Assembly: GCA_020024465.1 (NCBI GenBank)
Contig: JAHHTT010000014.1
Location: forward strand, 1 to 45,386
Reading direction: 5' to 3'
Length of the DNA: 45,386 nt
Source of the DNA: Odoribacter sp.
GTDB taxonomy: Bacteria; Bacteroidota; Bacteroidia; Bacteroidales; Marinifilaceae
The notes below the pieces were generated by a model. The model saw nothing but the letters and a program-made list of their open reading frames with translations, made no database searches and was not told where the DNA came from. The translations under genes were made by a program, and so were the position numbers. Shown in pieces: positions 31,941 to 40,684 of the stretch (its first letter is position 1; each line of letters starts with the position of its first letter).

Positions 31941-34337
31941 ATGAAAAAATTATTTACATGGCGTATTTTTGTAATGATCTTTTGTATGGTCATGATTGTT
32001 AGTTTGTGGAGCTGTAATGATGAAGATATTGAAAACAGTATGCCTTTTATTGCTGTAAATGAAAATCAAGATACTTTGACTTTAGCCCAAGAGGGAGGAG
32101 AGTCGATATTGGAGATTTTATCAAATCGCGAATGGACAATAAAAGTGCCTGCCGTAGCGGAGGAATGGTTGAGTATATCTCCAAATAAAGGTGAAAACAA
32201 TGGTAGAGTAACAATCTTGACCACACAGAATGGTGGAGAAGTTCGCTCTGCAGAGTTGGTACTTTCAATTGGTATAAATTCTACTAAAGTGTTAGTGATA
32301 CAGGAAGGAGAAGGCGATACTATTGGTGCTGAGGCATTATATCAAGAAAACTGTGGAACCAAAGTTGAAAAGAATGAAAATGACAGATGGCCTTATGTTG
32401 ATCAATATACTGATTGGGAGAAAGGAGGTTTACTGGATCAGTCTGGTGTGACCTACAGTGGTAAGAGTGCTAATGTTAGTAACAGTGGTAAAGTTTTCAA
32501 TCCGTCACAAGGATCTTTTTTATCTAATGCTCCTTATGTAGGAATGAATAGCAGTGTAGCTATTTTCAATATCAATAATATTAATGTTGCTGGGAAAACT
32601 AATTTTATATTCAAATTTGGAACCATCTTCCAAGTTGCTTATCCTACAGAATTTGGACAAATTAATGCAGGTGATTTCAAATTGGAGGCAAGTGTAGATG
32701 GAACAACCTGGATTCCGTTGACTTATACTTTGACTTTGGAAGATGGTGCTCATTGGTATATGGGAACTTCTGAATTTAAAGTGGCAGAAAGAACAAAAAC
32801 TTTGTCCGTTCGTTTTTCAACATCGAATGTACAAGGCAATCAAGGTTATCGTTTTGATGATTTCAAATTGTTTGAAGGCGGAAATGGAGAATTGATTGAA
32901 GGCGGTAGTGGGGAGTTACCAGAACCAGGAGATAAAAAATATATAACGATTGCTCAGTTGAGAGCTAAAGGTGAAGTGATGATTTCTGAGGAGTTGTATG
33001 TAAAAGCAATTGTTATCAGTGATAAAGAAGGAGGAAACAGTACTTCATTAAAGAATATTGTGATTTCAGATGGTGAGGCCGGAATCGCAGTCCGTTTTAA
33101 TGCAAATGTTGACTATGCTGTAGGTACAGAGTTGGAATTTGCATTGAATGAATCGAAATTATCTAAATATCAAGGATTGCTGCAATTGAATAATTTTGAT
33201 GTTACAAAAGCAAAAGAAACTGGCAAAACACAAAAACTTGAAGCTAAGACTGTTTCTGTTGAAGATTTTCTAAAAGGTAATTATGAATCAATGTATGTTG
33301 CTATTGCTGATGTTGAGGTTGTTTTTGCTGATTTAGATAAAAAGATGGTTGAGGGAGATAATCATACTAATATCAATATGGAGGCAAAAAGTGGAGAATC
33401 CTTTGTTATGTTTTCATCTAAATATTCTGCTTTTAAGGATAGTAATGTGCCACAGGGTAGTGGAGTGTTGAAAGGTATTACTTCTGTAAATATGAGAGAT
33501 GGTACAACTGTTTATCAGCTTTGTCCGCAGGTAGAGGCTGATTTTGCAAGTCTTATTGGAGAACGTTTTGAAGAAGTACAGAAATTGAACTTTGGAATTC
33601 CGAGTATTGCAGGTACTATGACTGTAGGTAAAGAGTTGAAGGGAGTGAATATTTCCATTCCTTATTTTCATGCTAAGGGAACAGAATCATACACTGTTTC
33701 TGTAACGGTTACTGGAGTTGAGGGATTGAATATTGTTGGTGGTACAAAAACATTGGTTGAAGGAAACGGAGTAATAGAACTGGATGTTATTGGAATTCCG
33801 GCAAGAGAAGGTAACGTAACTTTTACGATTAATGGGATTAACGGACTTACTACCAATACTGTGACTACAAAAGTAAAAACGACCGACAGTGGAATTGTTG
33901 CTTATACAAGTAATGTAATTCTTCCAACAATAGACGATAGCGGTAGCGCTACTTATGTTGCAAAAGTAAATATAGATGGAGCAGAATATGATGGTCTGAA
34001 ATTAGGGACCAGTAAAAAAATAGGTACATATACAATTAGACAATTGTCGAAAACGGGAGAGGTGACTTTGTCTTTTTATGGAGTTGCTTGGAAAGGGAAA
34101 GATGGAACTGTTAAAATTACAGTTGAAAATGGTGGAACAATAAATGGCGAGGCAAGTAAAGAGTTTATTTTAGTTTCGAACGATGGTGCAACAGAAAACT
34201 CTCCATTTACATTAACAGTTTCTGAATCAGATAAGTATTCTGCTAAATTGTCAGGGATTACAGCTTCGACTACTTTGAGGATTGAAACATTAGATGGTAA
34301 GAATCGTGCTATTCTTTTTGGTATAAATATAAAGTAA
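31941..34337 (+). CDS. BACON and DUF5689 domain cell-surface lipoprotein
   Basis: 798 residues with a lipoprotein signal (V-S-L-W-S-C). A BACON-type Ig-like domain lies at about 38-128: WTIKVPAVAEEWLSISPNKG and AELVLSIG. Then comes a jelly-roll-like segment (about 135-310, ending in GYRFDDFKLFEGG), a Gly-rich linker and a DUF5689 OB-like domain (about 330-540, opening ITIAQLRAKGEVMISEELYVKAIVIS). About 250 further beta-rich residues end with a small domain (LKLGTSKKIGTYTI ... RAILFGINIK). No catalytic motif is seen. It heads the secreted nuclease cluster and probably binds substrate at the surface; that role is inference. The 162 bases before it show no clear promoter. Confidence 0.8.
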   Translation: MKKLFTWRIFVMIFCMVMIVSLWSCNDEDIENSMPFIAVNENQDTLTLAQEGGESILEILSNREWTIKVPAVAEEWLSISPNKGENNGRVTILTTQNGGEVRSAELVLSIGINSTKVLVIQEGEGDTIGAEALYQENCGTKVEKNENDRWPYVDQYTDWEKGGLLDQSGVTYSGKSANVSNSGKVFNPSQGSFLSNAPYVGMNSSVAIFNINNINVAGKTNFIFKFGTIFQVAYPTEFGQINAGDFKLEASVDGTTWIPLTYTLTLEDGAHWYMGTSEFKVAERTKTLSVRFSTSNVQGNQGYRFDDFKLFEGGNGELIEGGSGELPEPGDKKYITIAQLRAKGEVMISEELYVKAIVISDKEGGNSTSLKNIVISDGEAGIAVRFNANVDYAVGTELEFALNESKLSKYQGLLQLNNFDVTKAKETGKTQKLEAKTVSVEDFLKGNYESMYVAIADVEVVFADLDKKMVEGDNHTNINMEAKSGESFVMFSSKYSAFKDSNVPQGSGVLKGITSVNMRDGTTVYQLCPQVEADFASLIGERFEEVQKLNFGIPSIAGTMTVGKELKGVNISIPYFHAKGTESYTVSVTVTGVEGLNIVGGTKTLVEGNGVIELDVIGIPAREGNVTFTINGINGLTTNTVTTKVKTTDSGIVAYTSNVILPTIDDSGSATYVAKVNIDGAEYDGLKLGTSKKIGTYTIRQLSKTGEVTLSFYGVAWKGKDGTVKITVENGGTINGEASKEFILVSNDGATENSPFTLTVSESDKYSAKLSGITASTTLRIETLDGKNRAILFGINIK

Positions 34338-34361
34338 TTTAATATTAACATTATATATAAC

Positions 34362-34388
34362 CTCTGCCGAAAAGAGTTTCCGGCAGAG
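34362..34388 (+). terminator. Intergenic hairpin between the DUF5689 and nuclease genes
   Basis: CTCTGCCG (34362-34369) pairs perfectly with CGGCAGAG (34381-34388). An AT-rich stretch (ATTATTAT) follows instead of a pure T run. It may be a partial terminator or an mRNA-stabilising hairpin within the cluster. Confidence 0.6.
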
Positions 34389-34417
34389 ATTATTATCTAA
34401 ATCGTATGGTATAAAGG

Positions 34418-35551
34418 ATGAAGTATTGGTTTTGGTTTTGCCGGATGATTATTGCCGGTGTTTTAATAGTTGGATGTGCTAGCGGAGATGGAGAAGAGGA
34501 TTATAATGGTTTATTGAAAATTAAATTGCAACGGAATATTGTGAGTGCTCATGATGTAGCGCAATTTGCAGAAGTAACATGTGAAGGAGAATGGATGTTG
34601 GAATTGTTTTATCCTGAAGAAATAAAAGATTGGTGCGTAGTATCATCGCATAGTGGATGGGGAAACGCAAAAATTGCCGTGAATTATGGAAAAAACGGAA
34701 AGACAAGTAGAACTGTCACGTTGAGAGCAATTGCCGGTAAAAAAAGTGTAGAGGTTGTTTTGACCCAACAAGGAATTGATGAAATTGATTTGGATGAGGG
34801 AAGTAGTTGGATGGAGTTGCCGAAAATAGTGCAGGGTAGTAATTACCGCTTTGTGACGCATGCAACGACTGTGGATGGAAAAAAAGTGAGAAATTATTCT
34901 ATGTTGTTTGACACAAAGGAACGTATAGCTTATTGGGTAGCTTATCCACTTTGTTCAATGTATTTGGGGAGAGTAGGAAGAACAAATGCTTGGAATACAG
35001 ATCCGAGTATACCTGTCAACCAGCAGATGAATACGTCTGTGCGGGGTTATGATCGTGGGCATCAAATTCCTTCGGGAGATCGAACGGCAACGCGAGGAAT
35101 GAATGAACAGACATTTTATTATTCGAATATGACTCCGCAGTTGGGGAAGTTTAATCAGGAAATTTGGGTGGATTTAGAGGATAGAGTAAGAACTTGGGCT
35201 AAGAAATGCGATACGCTGTATGTCGTGACAGGTGCTGTATTGCATACGACAGGAGGTACTGAAACCATTAGATATGCTACTGATGGCACTGGTAAGAAGA
35301 TTGCAGTGCCCAACTATTATTATAAAGTGTTGTTAAGCTTGACGATCAGAGGAGGTGAATATCAGTATAAATCTGCTGGTTTTTGGTTTGCGCATAAGGC
35401 TAATACGGGCACAGTTGACACTTCGTACATGATGACTGTGGATGAAATTGAAAAGAAGACCGGATGGGATTTCTTTAAACATTTACCGATAGAGATAGAA
35501 ATGGAGGTTGAAAAACAATTAATGCCGGGAGATTGGGGATTGCGTAATTGA
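34418..35551 (+). CDS. Lipoprotein DNA/RNA non-specific endonuclease (NUC1 family)
   Basis: 377 residues. A lipoprotein signal (A-G-V-L-I-V-G-C, Cys20) is followed by a BACON-like beta domain (about 32-125, VTLRAIAGKKSVEVVLTQQG). The NUC1 endonuclease domain (about 135-365) has the catalytic D-R-G-H motif at 212-215 (GYDRGHQIPSGDR) and the metal-ligand helix region YYSNMTPQLGKFNQEIW. This is the His-Me fold of Serratia-type nucleases, which cut DNA and RNA without sequence preference. The lipid anchor and cluster context place it on the cell surface or in the periplasm. It starts 80 bases after the DUF5689 gene, behind a hairpin. Confidence 0.92.
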   Translation: MKYWFWFCRMIIAGVLIVGCASGDGEEDYNGLLKIKLQRNIVSAHDVAQFAEVTCEGEWMLELFYPEEIKDWCVVSSHSGWGNAKIAVNYGKNGKTSRTVTLRAIAGKKSVEVVLTQQGIDEIDLDEGSSWMELPKIVQGSNYRFVTHATTVDGKKVRNYSMLFDTKERIAYWVAYPLCSMYLGRVGRTNAWNTDPSIPVNQQMNTSVRGYDRGHQIPSGDRTATRGMNEQTFYYSNMTPQLGKFNQEIWVDLEDRVRTWAKKCDTLYVVTGAVLHTTGGTETIRYATDGTGKKIAVPNYYYKVLLSLTIRGGEYQYKSAGFWFAHKANTGTVDTSYMMTVDEIEKKTGWDFFKHLPIEIEMEVEKQLMPGDWGLRN

Positions 35552-35564
35552 AAACGATTATATT

Positions 35565-36599
35565 ATGAGAACAAATCCATTTATTTTGTTGGAATTTTTA
35601 TTGCTGATAGCCTGTTTGCAGGTAGATGCGCAGAAACAACCTTGTGCTGTGGTTTTCTATAATTTGGAGAACCTTTTTGATACCATTCCATCTCCAGGAG
35701 TGTTTGACCGGGAGTTTATTCCAAGCGGTTCAAAGGCTTGGAACAGTTCTAAATATTGGAAAAAAATCGGAAATATTGAGCAAGTATTTTATGAAATAGC
35801 CAAAACTGTAAAAAGTTATCCTACAATCATTGGAGTGAGTGAGATTGAAAATCGAAATGTGTTGGAAGATATTGTGGCTACTCCGAAATTAGTGAGGGCA
35901 AATTATGATATTGTACATTACGACTCTCCAGATGTCAGAGGCGTGGATGTCGCTTTGTTGTATCGTCCTGATATGTTTACAGTGGAGAATAGCAGATCTT
36001 TACGTATTGAAATGCCTGATAATAAAGATTTTAAGACTCGTGATGTGTTGATGGTATGGGGATTGATGAGAGGAGAGCGTTTTTGTTTTTTTGTGAATCA
36101 TTGGCCGTCCCGCTTGGGTGGGCAGGCAGCTTCTGAGTCGAAGCGTATAGCGACAGCAAAAGTGGTGCGTCAAGCAGTAGATTCTATTACAAGAGTGTAT
36201 CCGGATGTGAAAGTGGTGATTATGGGAGACTTGAATGATGATCCTGTATGTAAGAGCCTGACGGAAGGATTGGGTGCGAAAAGTAAGCCAACGGAAGTGA
36301 AAGCTGGTGATTTGTATAATCCTTTTGTTGCATTGTTTAAAGCAGGTTATGGAACATTGGCCTATCAGGACTGTTGGAATCTGTTTGATAACATGGTTGT
36401 GAATGAGACTTTATTGAATGCTTCTGTCGGTAAACTGAAATTAAGGAAGCATGGCAAGTATTATGGATATATTTTTGACCGTCCATTTTTGCACCAGCAG
36501 AGTGGACGATATAAAGGGTATCCTTTGCGAACTTTTGTAGGGGATACGTTTCAGGGAGGATATAGCGACCATTTTCCTGTTTATCTGTTGATAGAGTAA
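35565..36599 (+). CDS. Exported endonuclease/exonuclease/phosphatase family protein
   Basis: 344 residues. The N terminus is a signal peptide (cleavage probable after V-D-A before Gln23; L-I-A-C at 14-17 could instead act as a lipobox). EEP-fold residues are present: Asn33 and Glu35 in YNLENLFD, Glu93 in GVSEIEN, a His in FFVNHWPSR, Asp222/Asn224 in GDLNDDP, and Asp335-His336 in SDHFP. All the expected catalytic and metal residues are there. The family includes DNase I-like nucleases and phosphodiesterases. It sits 13 bases after the NUC1 gene and 18 bases before the receptor start preferred here, so it probably acts on the same polymer. Confidence 0.9.
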   Translation: MRTNPFILLEFLLLIACLQVDAQKQPCAVVFYNLENLFDTIPSPGVFDREFIPSGSKAWNSSKYWKKIGNIEQVFYEIAKTVKSYPTIIGVSEIENRNVLEDIVATPKLVRANYDIVHYDSPDVRGVDVALLYRPDMFTVENSRSLRIEMPDNKDFKTRDVLMVWGLMRGERFCFFVNHWPSRLGGQAASESKRIATAKVVRQAVDSITRVYPDVKVVIMGDLNDDPVCKSLTEGLGAKSKPTEVKAGDLYNPFVALFKAGYGTLAYQDCWNLFDNMVVNETLLNASVGKLKLRKHGKYYGYIFDRPFLHQQSGRYKGYPLRTFVGDTFQGGYSDHFPVYLLIE

Positions 36600-36617
36600 A
36601 ATTTAATGCAATTAAAT

Positions 36618-39395
36618 ATGAAAAACAGATTATTTTTAATATTGTTGTTTTGCAGTGTAGCGTTGTTGGCGTTTGCACAGACTGGTGGTGTAAAAGGTAA
36701 GGTGTTGGAGCGTGGAAGTAAGATTGCGTTGGATGGAGTAAGGGTTATTTTGCAAGGAGTTTCAGAACAGACAACTTATACAGAAAAAGGAGTTTTTATT
36801 TTTACAAAGGTGCCTGCTGGTGATTATAAATTGATATTTGAAGCTGTGGATTACCGTACATTGGAGGTAAATGTGAAGGTGGAGAATGAAGTGAAGGATT
36901 TGCATGTTTTATCTATAGTGGCAGAGTGTCCGAATGTGGGGGAAATTGACGGCGATTTTGCAGATTTGGATACAGAAACAGCAGATGATGCACCTTCAAT
37001 GCCTATTGTATTATCGGCTTCAAAGGATATTTTCAACAATATTGCCAGTTACAAATTCAGTTCGGTGCGTTTTCGTCTACGCGGTTATGACAACGGAATG
37101 TCGGATGTTTATTTGAATGGTATTTATTTAAACGATGCTTTAGCAGGTTACTCACCATGGTCGTTGTGGTCTGGTTTGAATGATGTTACGCGCAATCAAG
37201 AAATTTCTACAGGTTTGGAGATTTCTGATTATGGTTTAGGTGGTGTAAGCGGTACTACAAATATCAATGTGCGTGCTTCACAGATGAGGAAAGGTTTTCG
37301 TGCCAGTTTGGTGAATGCCAATAATGCATACCGTTTTCGTTTGATGTTGAGTTATGCATCGGGAGAGAATGAAAAAGGTTGGTCGTATGCTGTTTCTGCT
37401 TCTACTCGCCAGAGTGGTAACGACTGGATTAAAGGTGTCTATTATAATGCCTGGGCTTATTTCGCTTCTATTGAAAAGAGACTTAATGATGCAAACAGAT
37501 TGGCTTTGACTGTATTCGGGGCACCGACACAACGAGGAGTGCAGACAGGTTCAACTCAGGAGGTTTATGATTTGGTGGGAAGTAATTATTATAATGCGAA
37601 TTGGGGTAAACAAAATGGCGACAAGCGTAATGCACGTGTACGCAGAACTCACGAGCCAGTGGTAGTATTAAATTATTATTATCAGCCTGATGATAAATTT
37701 AATTTGCAGGCTTCAGTATCTTACCGATTCGGTCAAAATGGTTATTCTGCCTTAGATTGGTATGATGTTCAAGACCCTCGTCCGGATTATTATAAATACC
37801 TGCCAAGTTACTACAATGATAATTTTGAAATGGAGGCGTGGGTAAAAGAGGGGTGGCGTACTGATTGGAATGTGCGACAAATTAATTGGGATCATATGTA
37901 TAACGTGAACTATAATAGTTTGTTGAACTCTAACAAAGAGTTTTGGGGAAATCCAATTATTGCAGATGGAACAACCCGTTCTAAATATGCAATAGAAGAA
38001 CGTCATACCGATCAGCGTGATTTTAATGCCAAGATTCAGGCGGTTTCGTTGTTGAACGATTATGGGAAATTGAGCAGTGGTTTTGAATTTCGTCGGAATA
38101 AGACAGAATATTACAAAGAAATTAAAGATTTGTTGGGAGGTGATTATTGGCTGGATGTAGACCAATTTGCCGAGAGAGATTTCGGTAAAGGCGATGTCAT
38201 TCAAAATAATCTGGAGACTCCTAACCGACTGGTGAAAAAAGGAGATAAGTATGGATATGATTACAATGCTCATCTGATAAGCGGAAAATTATGGACTACG
38301 TGCCGTTTCAATAGAGACCGTTTTGAAGGATATGCCGGTTTGGAATGCGGATATACAACTTTTTGGCGTGAGGGACTTTATCGGAAAGGCTTGTTTGTCG
38401 ATAATTCAAAAGGCGACTCTAAAAAACAGAATTTCTGGACCTATACCATTAAAGTTGGTCTGACATATAAGATTGCAGGTAATCAGTTTGTGTATGCTAA
38501 TTTTGGATATATGACAGAGGCTCCATTTTTTCAGGATGCCTTTATCTCTCCGCGTACCCGTAATTCTGTGATGTCTGATTTGACAACAGAAAAGATTTTA
38601 AGTGCTGATTTGAATTATTCATTGCGTTTAGCTGCAGTGCGTTTGCGTATGACGGGATATTTTACGACTGTTAAAGGCAAAATAGATTTGATCAGTTTCT
38701 ATGATGACCAAAATCGTGCGTTTACGAACTATGCAATGAACGGCATTAATCAACAATATGCCGGTTTAGAATTCGGTATTGCAGTACCTTTGATTGCAGG
38801 TATTGAAGCTCAAGGTGCTTTGAGTTATGGTAAATATATTTATACTTCGAATCCTTATGTGACACAGACTGTGGATAACAGCGGAAAAGTAATCAGTAAT
38901 GAGCGAGTGTATTGGAAGGATATGAAAATCGGGGGGACACCGCAAACAGCTACCAGTATCGGATTGAATTATCGTGGTCCGTATAATATTTATGCAGGTA
39001 TTGATTTGAATTATTTTAATGCAATGTATATTGACATGAATCCGTTGTACCGTACAGACCGTGCTTTGGTGAATTATGACAAATTCAGTCCAGTAGAGCG
39101 TCAGGCTATGTATAGTAAGATGGTTCGTCAGGAACGATATGGAGATTATTATATCATGAATGCCAATTTCAGTAAATCATGGTATCTTAACAGACGCTAT
39201 AATTTAGGGTTTAGTTTAGAGGTTAAGAATATTTTGAATAATCAGGATATCAAGACAGGAGGTTATGAGCAAATGCGTCTGAAAAGAAATACCATTGAAG
39301 GGGGAGAACAATTTAACTATTATTCTCGCTTCGATACCAAGTATTTTTATATGATGGGAACGGTGTATTATTTGAATGTATATTTGCGTTTCTAA
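36618..39395 (+). CDS. TonB-dependent receptor with carboxypeptidase-regulatory-like N-terminal domain
   Basis: About 925 residues from ATG 36618, four codons after an alternative ATG at 36606. The later start gives a compact signal peptide (K-N-R, LFLILLFCSVALLAFA, cleavage before Gln). Residues about 25-105 form the carboxypeptidase-D-like domain (GGVKGKVLERGSKIALDGVRVILQG). A plug-like region follows (VRFRLRGYDNGMSDVYLNGIYLND) and then a long beta barrel that ends in an aromatic residue (N-V-Y-L-R-F). It would import a ligand across the outer membrane. No SusD-like gene is adjacent, unlike glycan loci. Neighbours on both sides are secreted nucleases and DUF5689 proteins. Confidence 0.87.
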   Translation: MKNRLFLILLFCSVALLAFAQTGGVKGKVLERGSKIALDGVRVILQGVSEQTTYTEKGVFIFTKVPAGDYKLIFEAVDYRTLEVNVKVENEVKDLHVLSIVAECPNVGEIDGDFADLDTETADDAPSMPIVLSASKDIFNNIASYKFSSVRFRLRGYDNGMSDVYLNGIYLNDALAGYSPWSLWSGLNDVTRNQEISTGLEISDYGLGGVSGTTNINVRASQMRKGFRASLVNANNAYRFRLMLSYASGENEKGWSYAVSASTRQSGNDWIKGVYYNAWAYFASIEKRLNDANRLALTVFGAPTQRGVQTGSTQEVYDLVGSNYYNANWGKQNGDKRNARVRRTHEPVVVLNYYYQPDDKFNLQASVSYRFGQNGYSALDWYDVQDPRPDYYKYLPSYYNDNFEMEAWVKEGWRTDWNVRQINWDHMYNVNYNSLLNSNKEFWGNPIIADGTTRSKYAIEERHTDQRDFNAKIQAVSLLNDYGKLSSGFEFRRNKTEYYKEIKDLLGGDYWLDVDQFAERDFGKGDVIQNNLETPNRLVKKGDKYGYDYNAHLISGKLWTTCRFNRDRFEGYAGLECGYTTFWREGLYRKGLFVDNSKGDSKKQNFWTYTIKVGLTYKIAGNQFVYANFGYMTEAPFFQDAFISPRTRNSVMSDLTTEKILSADLNYSLRLAAVRLRMTGYFTTVKGKIDLISFYDDQNRAFTNYAMNGINQQYAGLEFGIAVPLIAGIEAQGALSYGKYIYTSNPYVTQTVDNSGKVISNERVYWKDMKIGGTPQTATSIGLNYRGPYNIYAGIDLNYFNAMYIDMNPLYRTDRALVNYDKFSPVERQAMYSKMVRQERYGDYYIMNANFSKSWYLNRRYNLGFSLEVKNILNNQDIKTGGYEQMRLKRNTIEGGEQFNYYSRFDTKYFYMMGTVYYLNVYLRF

Positions 39396-39415
39396 TGAGT
39401 TTAATTGTATAAGTC

Positions 39416-40447
39416 ATGAAAACATTAAAAAAAGTGATATGGATACAGCTACTGTCTTTGGAGCTGTTGGTGTCGGGCTGTTATAGTGATTTTAATGATC
39501 CTGCTCGAGAAGAGTTAGCTACTGATGCGGATTTTGAAACGATAGTGCCGATTCGCAACGTAAAGCAACTGTTTTATGATGTCTATGGCAAAGGATCTGG
39601 CGGAGTAGGTAAAGGTATTGTAGTAGAAAAGGATTGGGTAATTAAAGGTAAGGTGATAAGCAGTGATGCTACTGGTAATATCTATCGTACGATGTATATT
39701 CAGGATGAATCCGGAGCAATTGAATTGAAATTGGGAATCTCCGGTATTTATAATGAGTATAAAGTAGGACAGATTGTATATGTAAAAGTGCAAAATCTTC
39801 TGTTGGGAAGTTATCGCTATATGTTGAGTTTGGGTGCAGCCAGTACGGATTCTGATTATAGCAATGGATATATGGATGTACGTGCCTATATTAATGCTCA
39901 TGTTTTTAAAGGAGAGATGGTCGGCATGACGAATGCAGATACTTTAGTGGTCAATTCACCATCAGAATTAAATGATGATGCTTTAGGTCGGTTGGTTCGA
40001 ATCAACGGACTGACCAGTTATTTTGGTGAATATGATAGAGATAAGTATCCTTCTTTTTTGGAAGTATTATACCAGGAAGTGGGAGAACCTCTTTATAATA
40101 ACTATTCGTATGTTGATGCGATAGCAGACTGGAAGGCCTATCGTGAAAATCCGACAGAAATTGCAAAACCGACAGCTCCGGATCCTGGAGAGGATGTGAC
40201 GGTACCTACTTATGCATATAGCAATAATGGTAATAAGTATTATGGTATTGCATGTTTTGAGTTAGCCGGTAAATATTATTTGGTTCGTACCAGCGGATAT
40301 TCAAGATTTGCACTGGATCCATTGCCAGCTCATGGAAAGAAAGTAAATATTACAGCAATTTATACTAAATATTCGAGTCGGTCAGGTAGTTTTATCAAAT
40401 ATCAATTGGTGTTGAATAATGTAAATGATATGATAGTTGTAGATTAA
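39416..40447 (+). CDS. DUF5689-domain lipoprotein
   Basis: 343 residues with a lipoprotein signal (L-L-V-S-G-C, Cys22). DUF5689-like OB domain at about 45-165: VPIRNVKQLFYDVYG, then WVIKGKVISSDATGNIYRTMYIQDESGAIELKLG. A second domain with a Tyr-rich, beta-type sequence ends in an OB-like strand set (KVNITAIYTKYSS). It follows the receptor gene by 20 bases and may act as its surface-exposed ligand-binding partner in place of SusD. That role is inferred from position only. Confidence 0.82.
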   Translation: MKTLKKVIWIQLLSLELLVSGCYSDFNDPAREELATDADFETIVPIRNVKQLFYDVYGKGSGGVGKGIVVEKDWVIKGKVISSDATGNIYRTMYIQDESGAIELKLGISGIYNEYKVGQIVYVKVQNLLLGSYRYMLSLGAASTDSDYSNGYMDVRAYINAHVFKGEMVGMTNADTLVVNSPSELNDDALGRLVRINGLTSYFGEYDRDKYPSFLEVLYQEVGEPLYNNYSYVDAIADWKAYRENPTEIAKPTAPDPGEDVTVPTYAYSNNGNKYYGIACFELAGKYYLVRTSGYSRFALDPLPAHGKKVNITAIYTKYSSRSGSFIKYQLVLNNVNDMIVVD

Positions 40448-40684
40448 GGCGTTGTTTGTATAGATAAATATAATACTGAGTAATAAAGCATTATTGTATT
40501 CTTGCTTTTGTTATTCGGTATTTTTTTATTAATTAAAGTTATGTCAACACACTTTGTGAGTTATTGGTGTATAATTCATTGTCTTGAAAGAGAAAAAAGG
40601 TTGTAAATACTTTTTTTATACCTCTAAAAGGGCTAAATTTGTTCGTTTTTTTTAAACAAACAGTTACAGTTAAATATATAAATT
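40448..40684. other. Intergenic region upstream of mutA
   Basis: 237 AT-rich bases. A short imperfect hairpin with a T run (around 40483-40530) could end the DUF5689 transcript. TAAATTTG at 40634-40641 is a possible -7 element for mutA, with only TTTT at the -33 position. I looked for a cobalamin riboswitch and saw no B12-box-like pattern. Confidence 0.35.

Noticed and set aside
36606..40447. SusC/SusD glycan utilisation pair
   Set aside because: The receptor is followed by a DUF5689 lipoprotein, not by a SusD-like protein, and no glycoside hydrolase is present.
40448..40684. Cobalamin riboswitch before mutA
   Set aside because: Searched by eye because the enzyme needs B12; no B12-box or extensive conserved pairing was seen.
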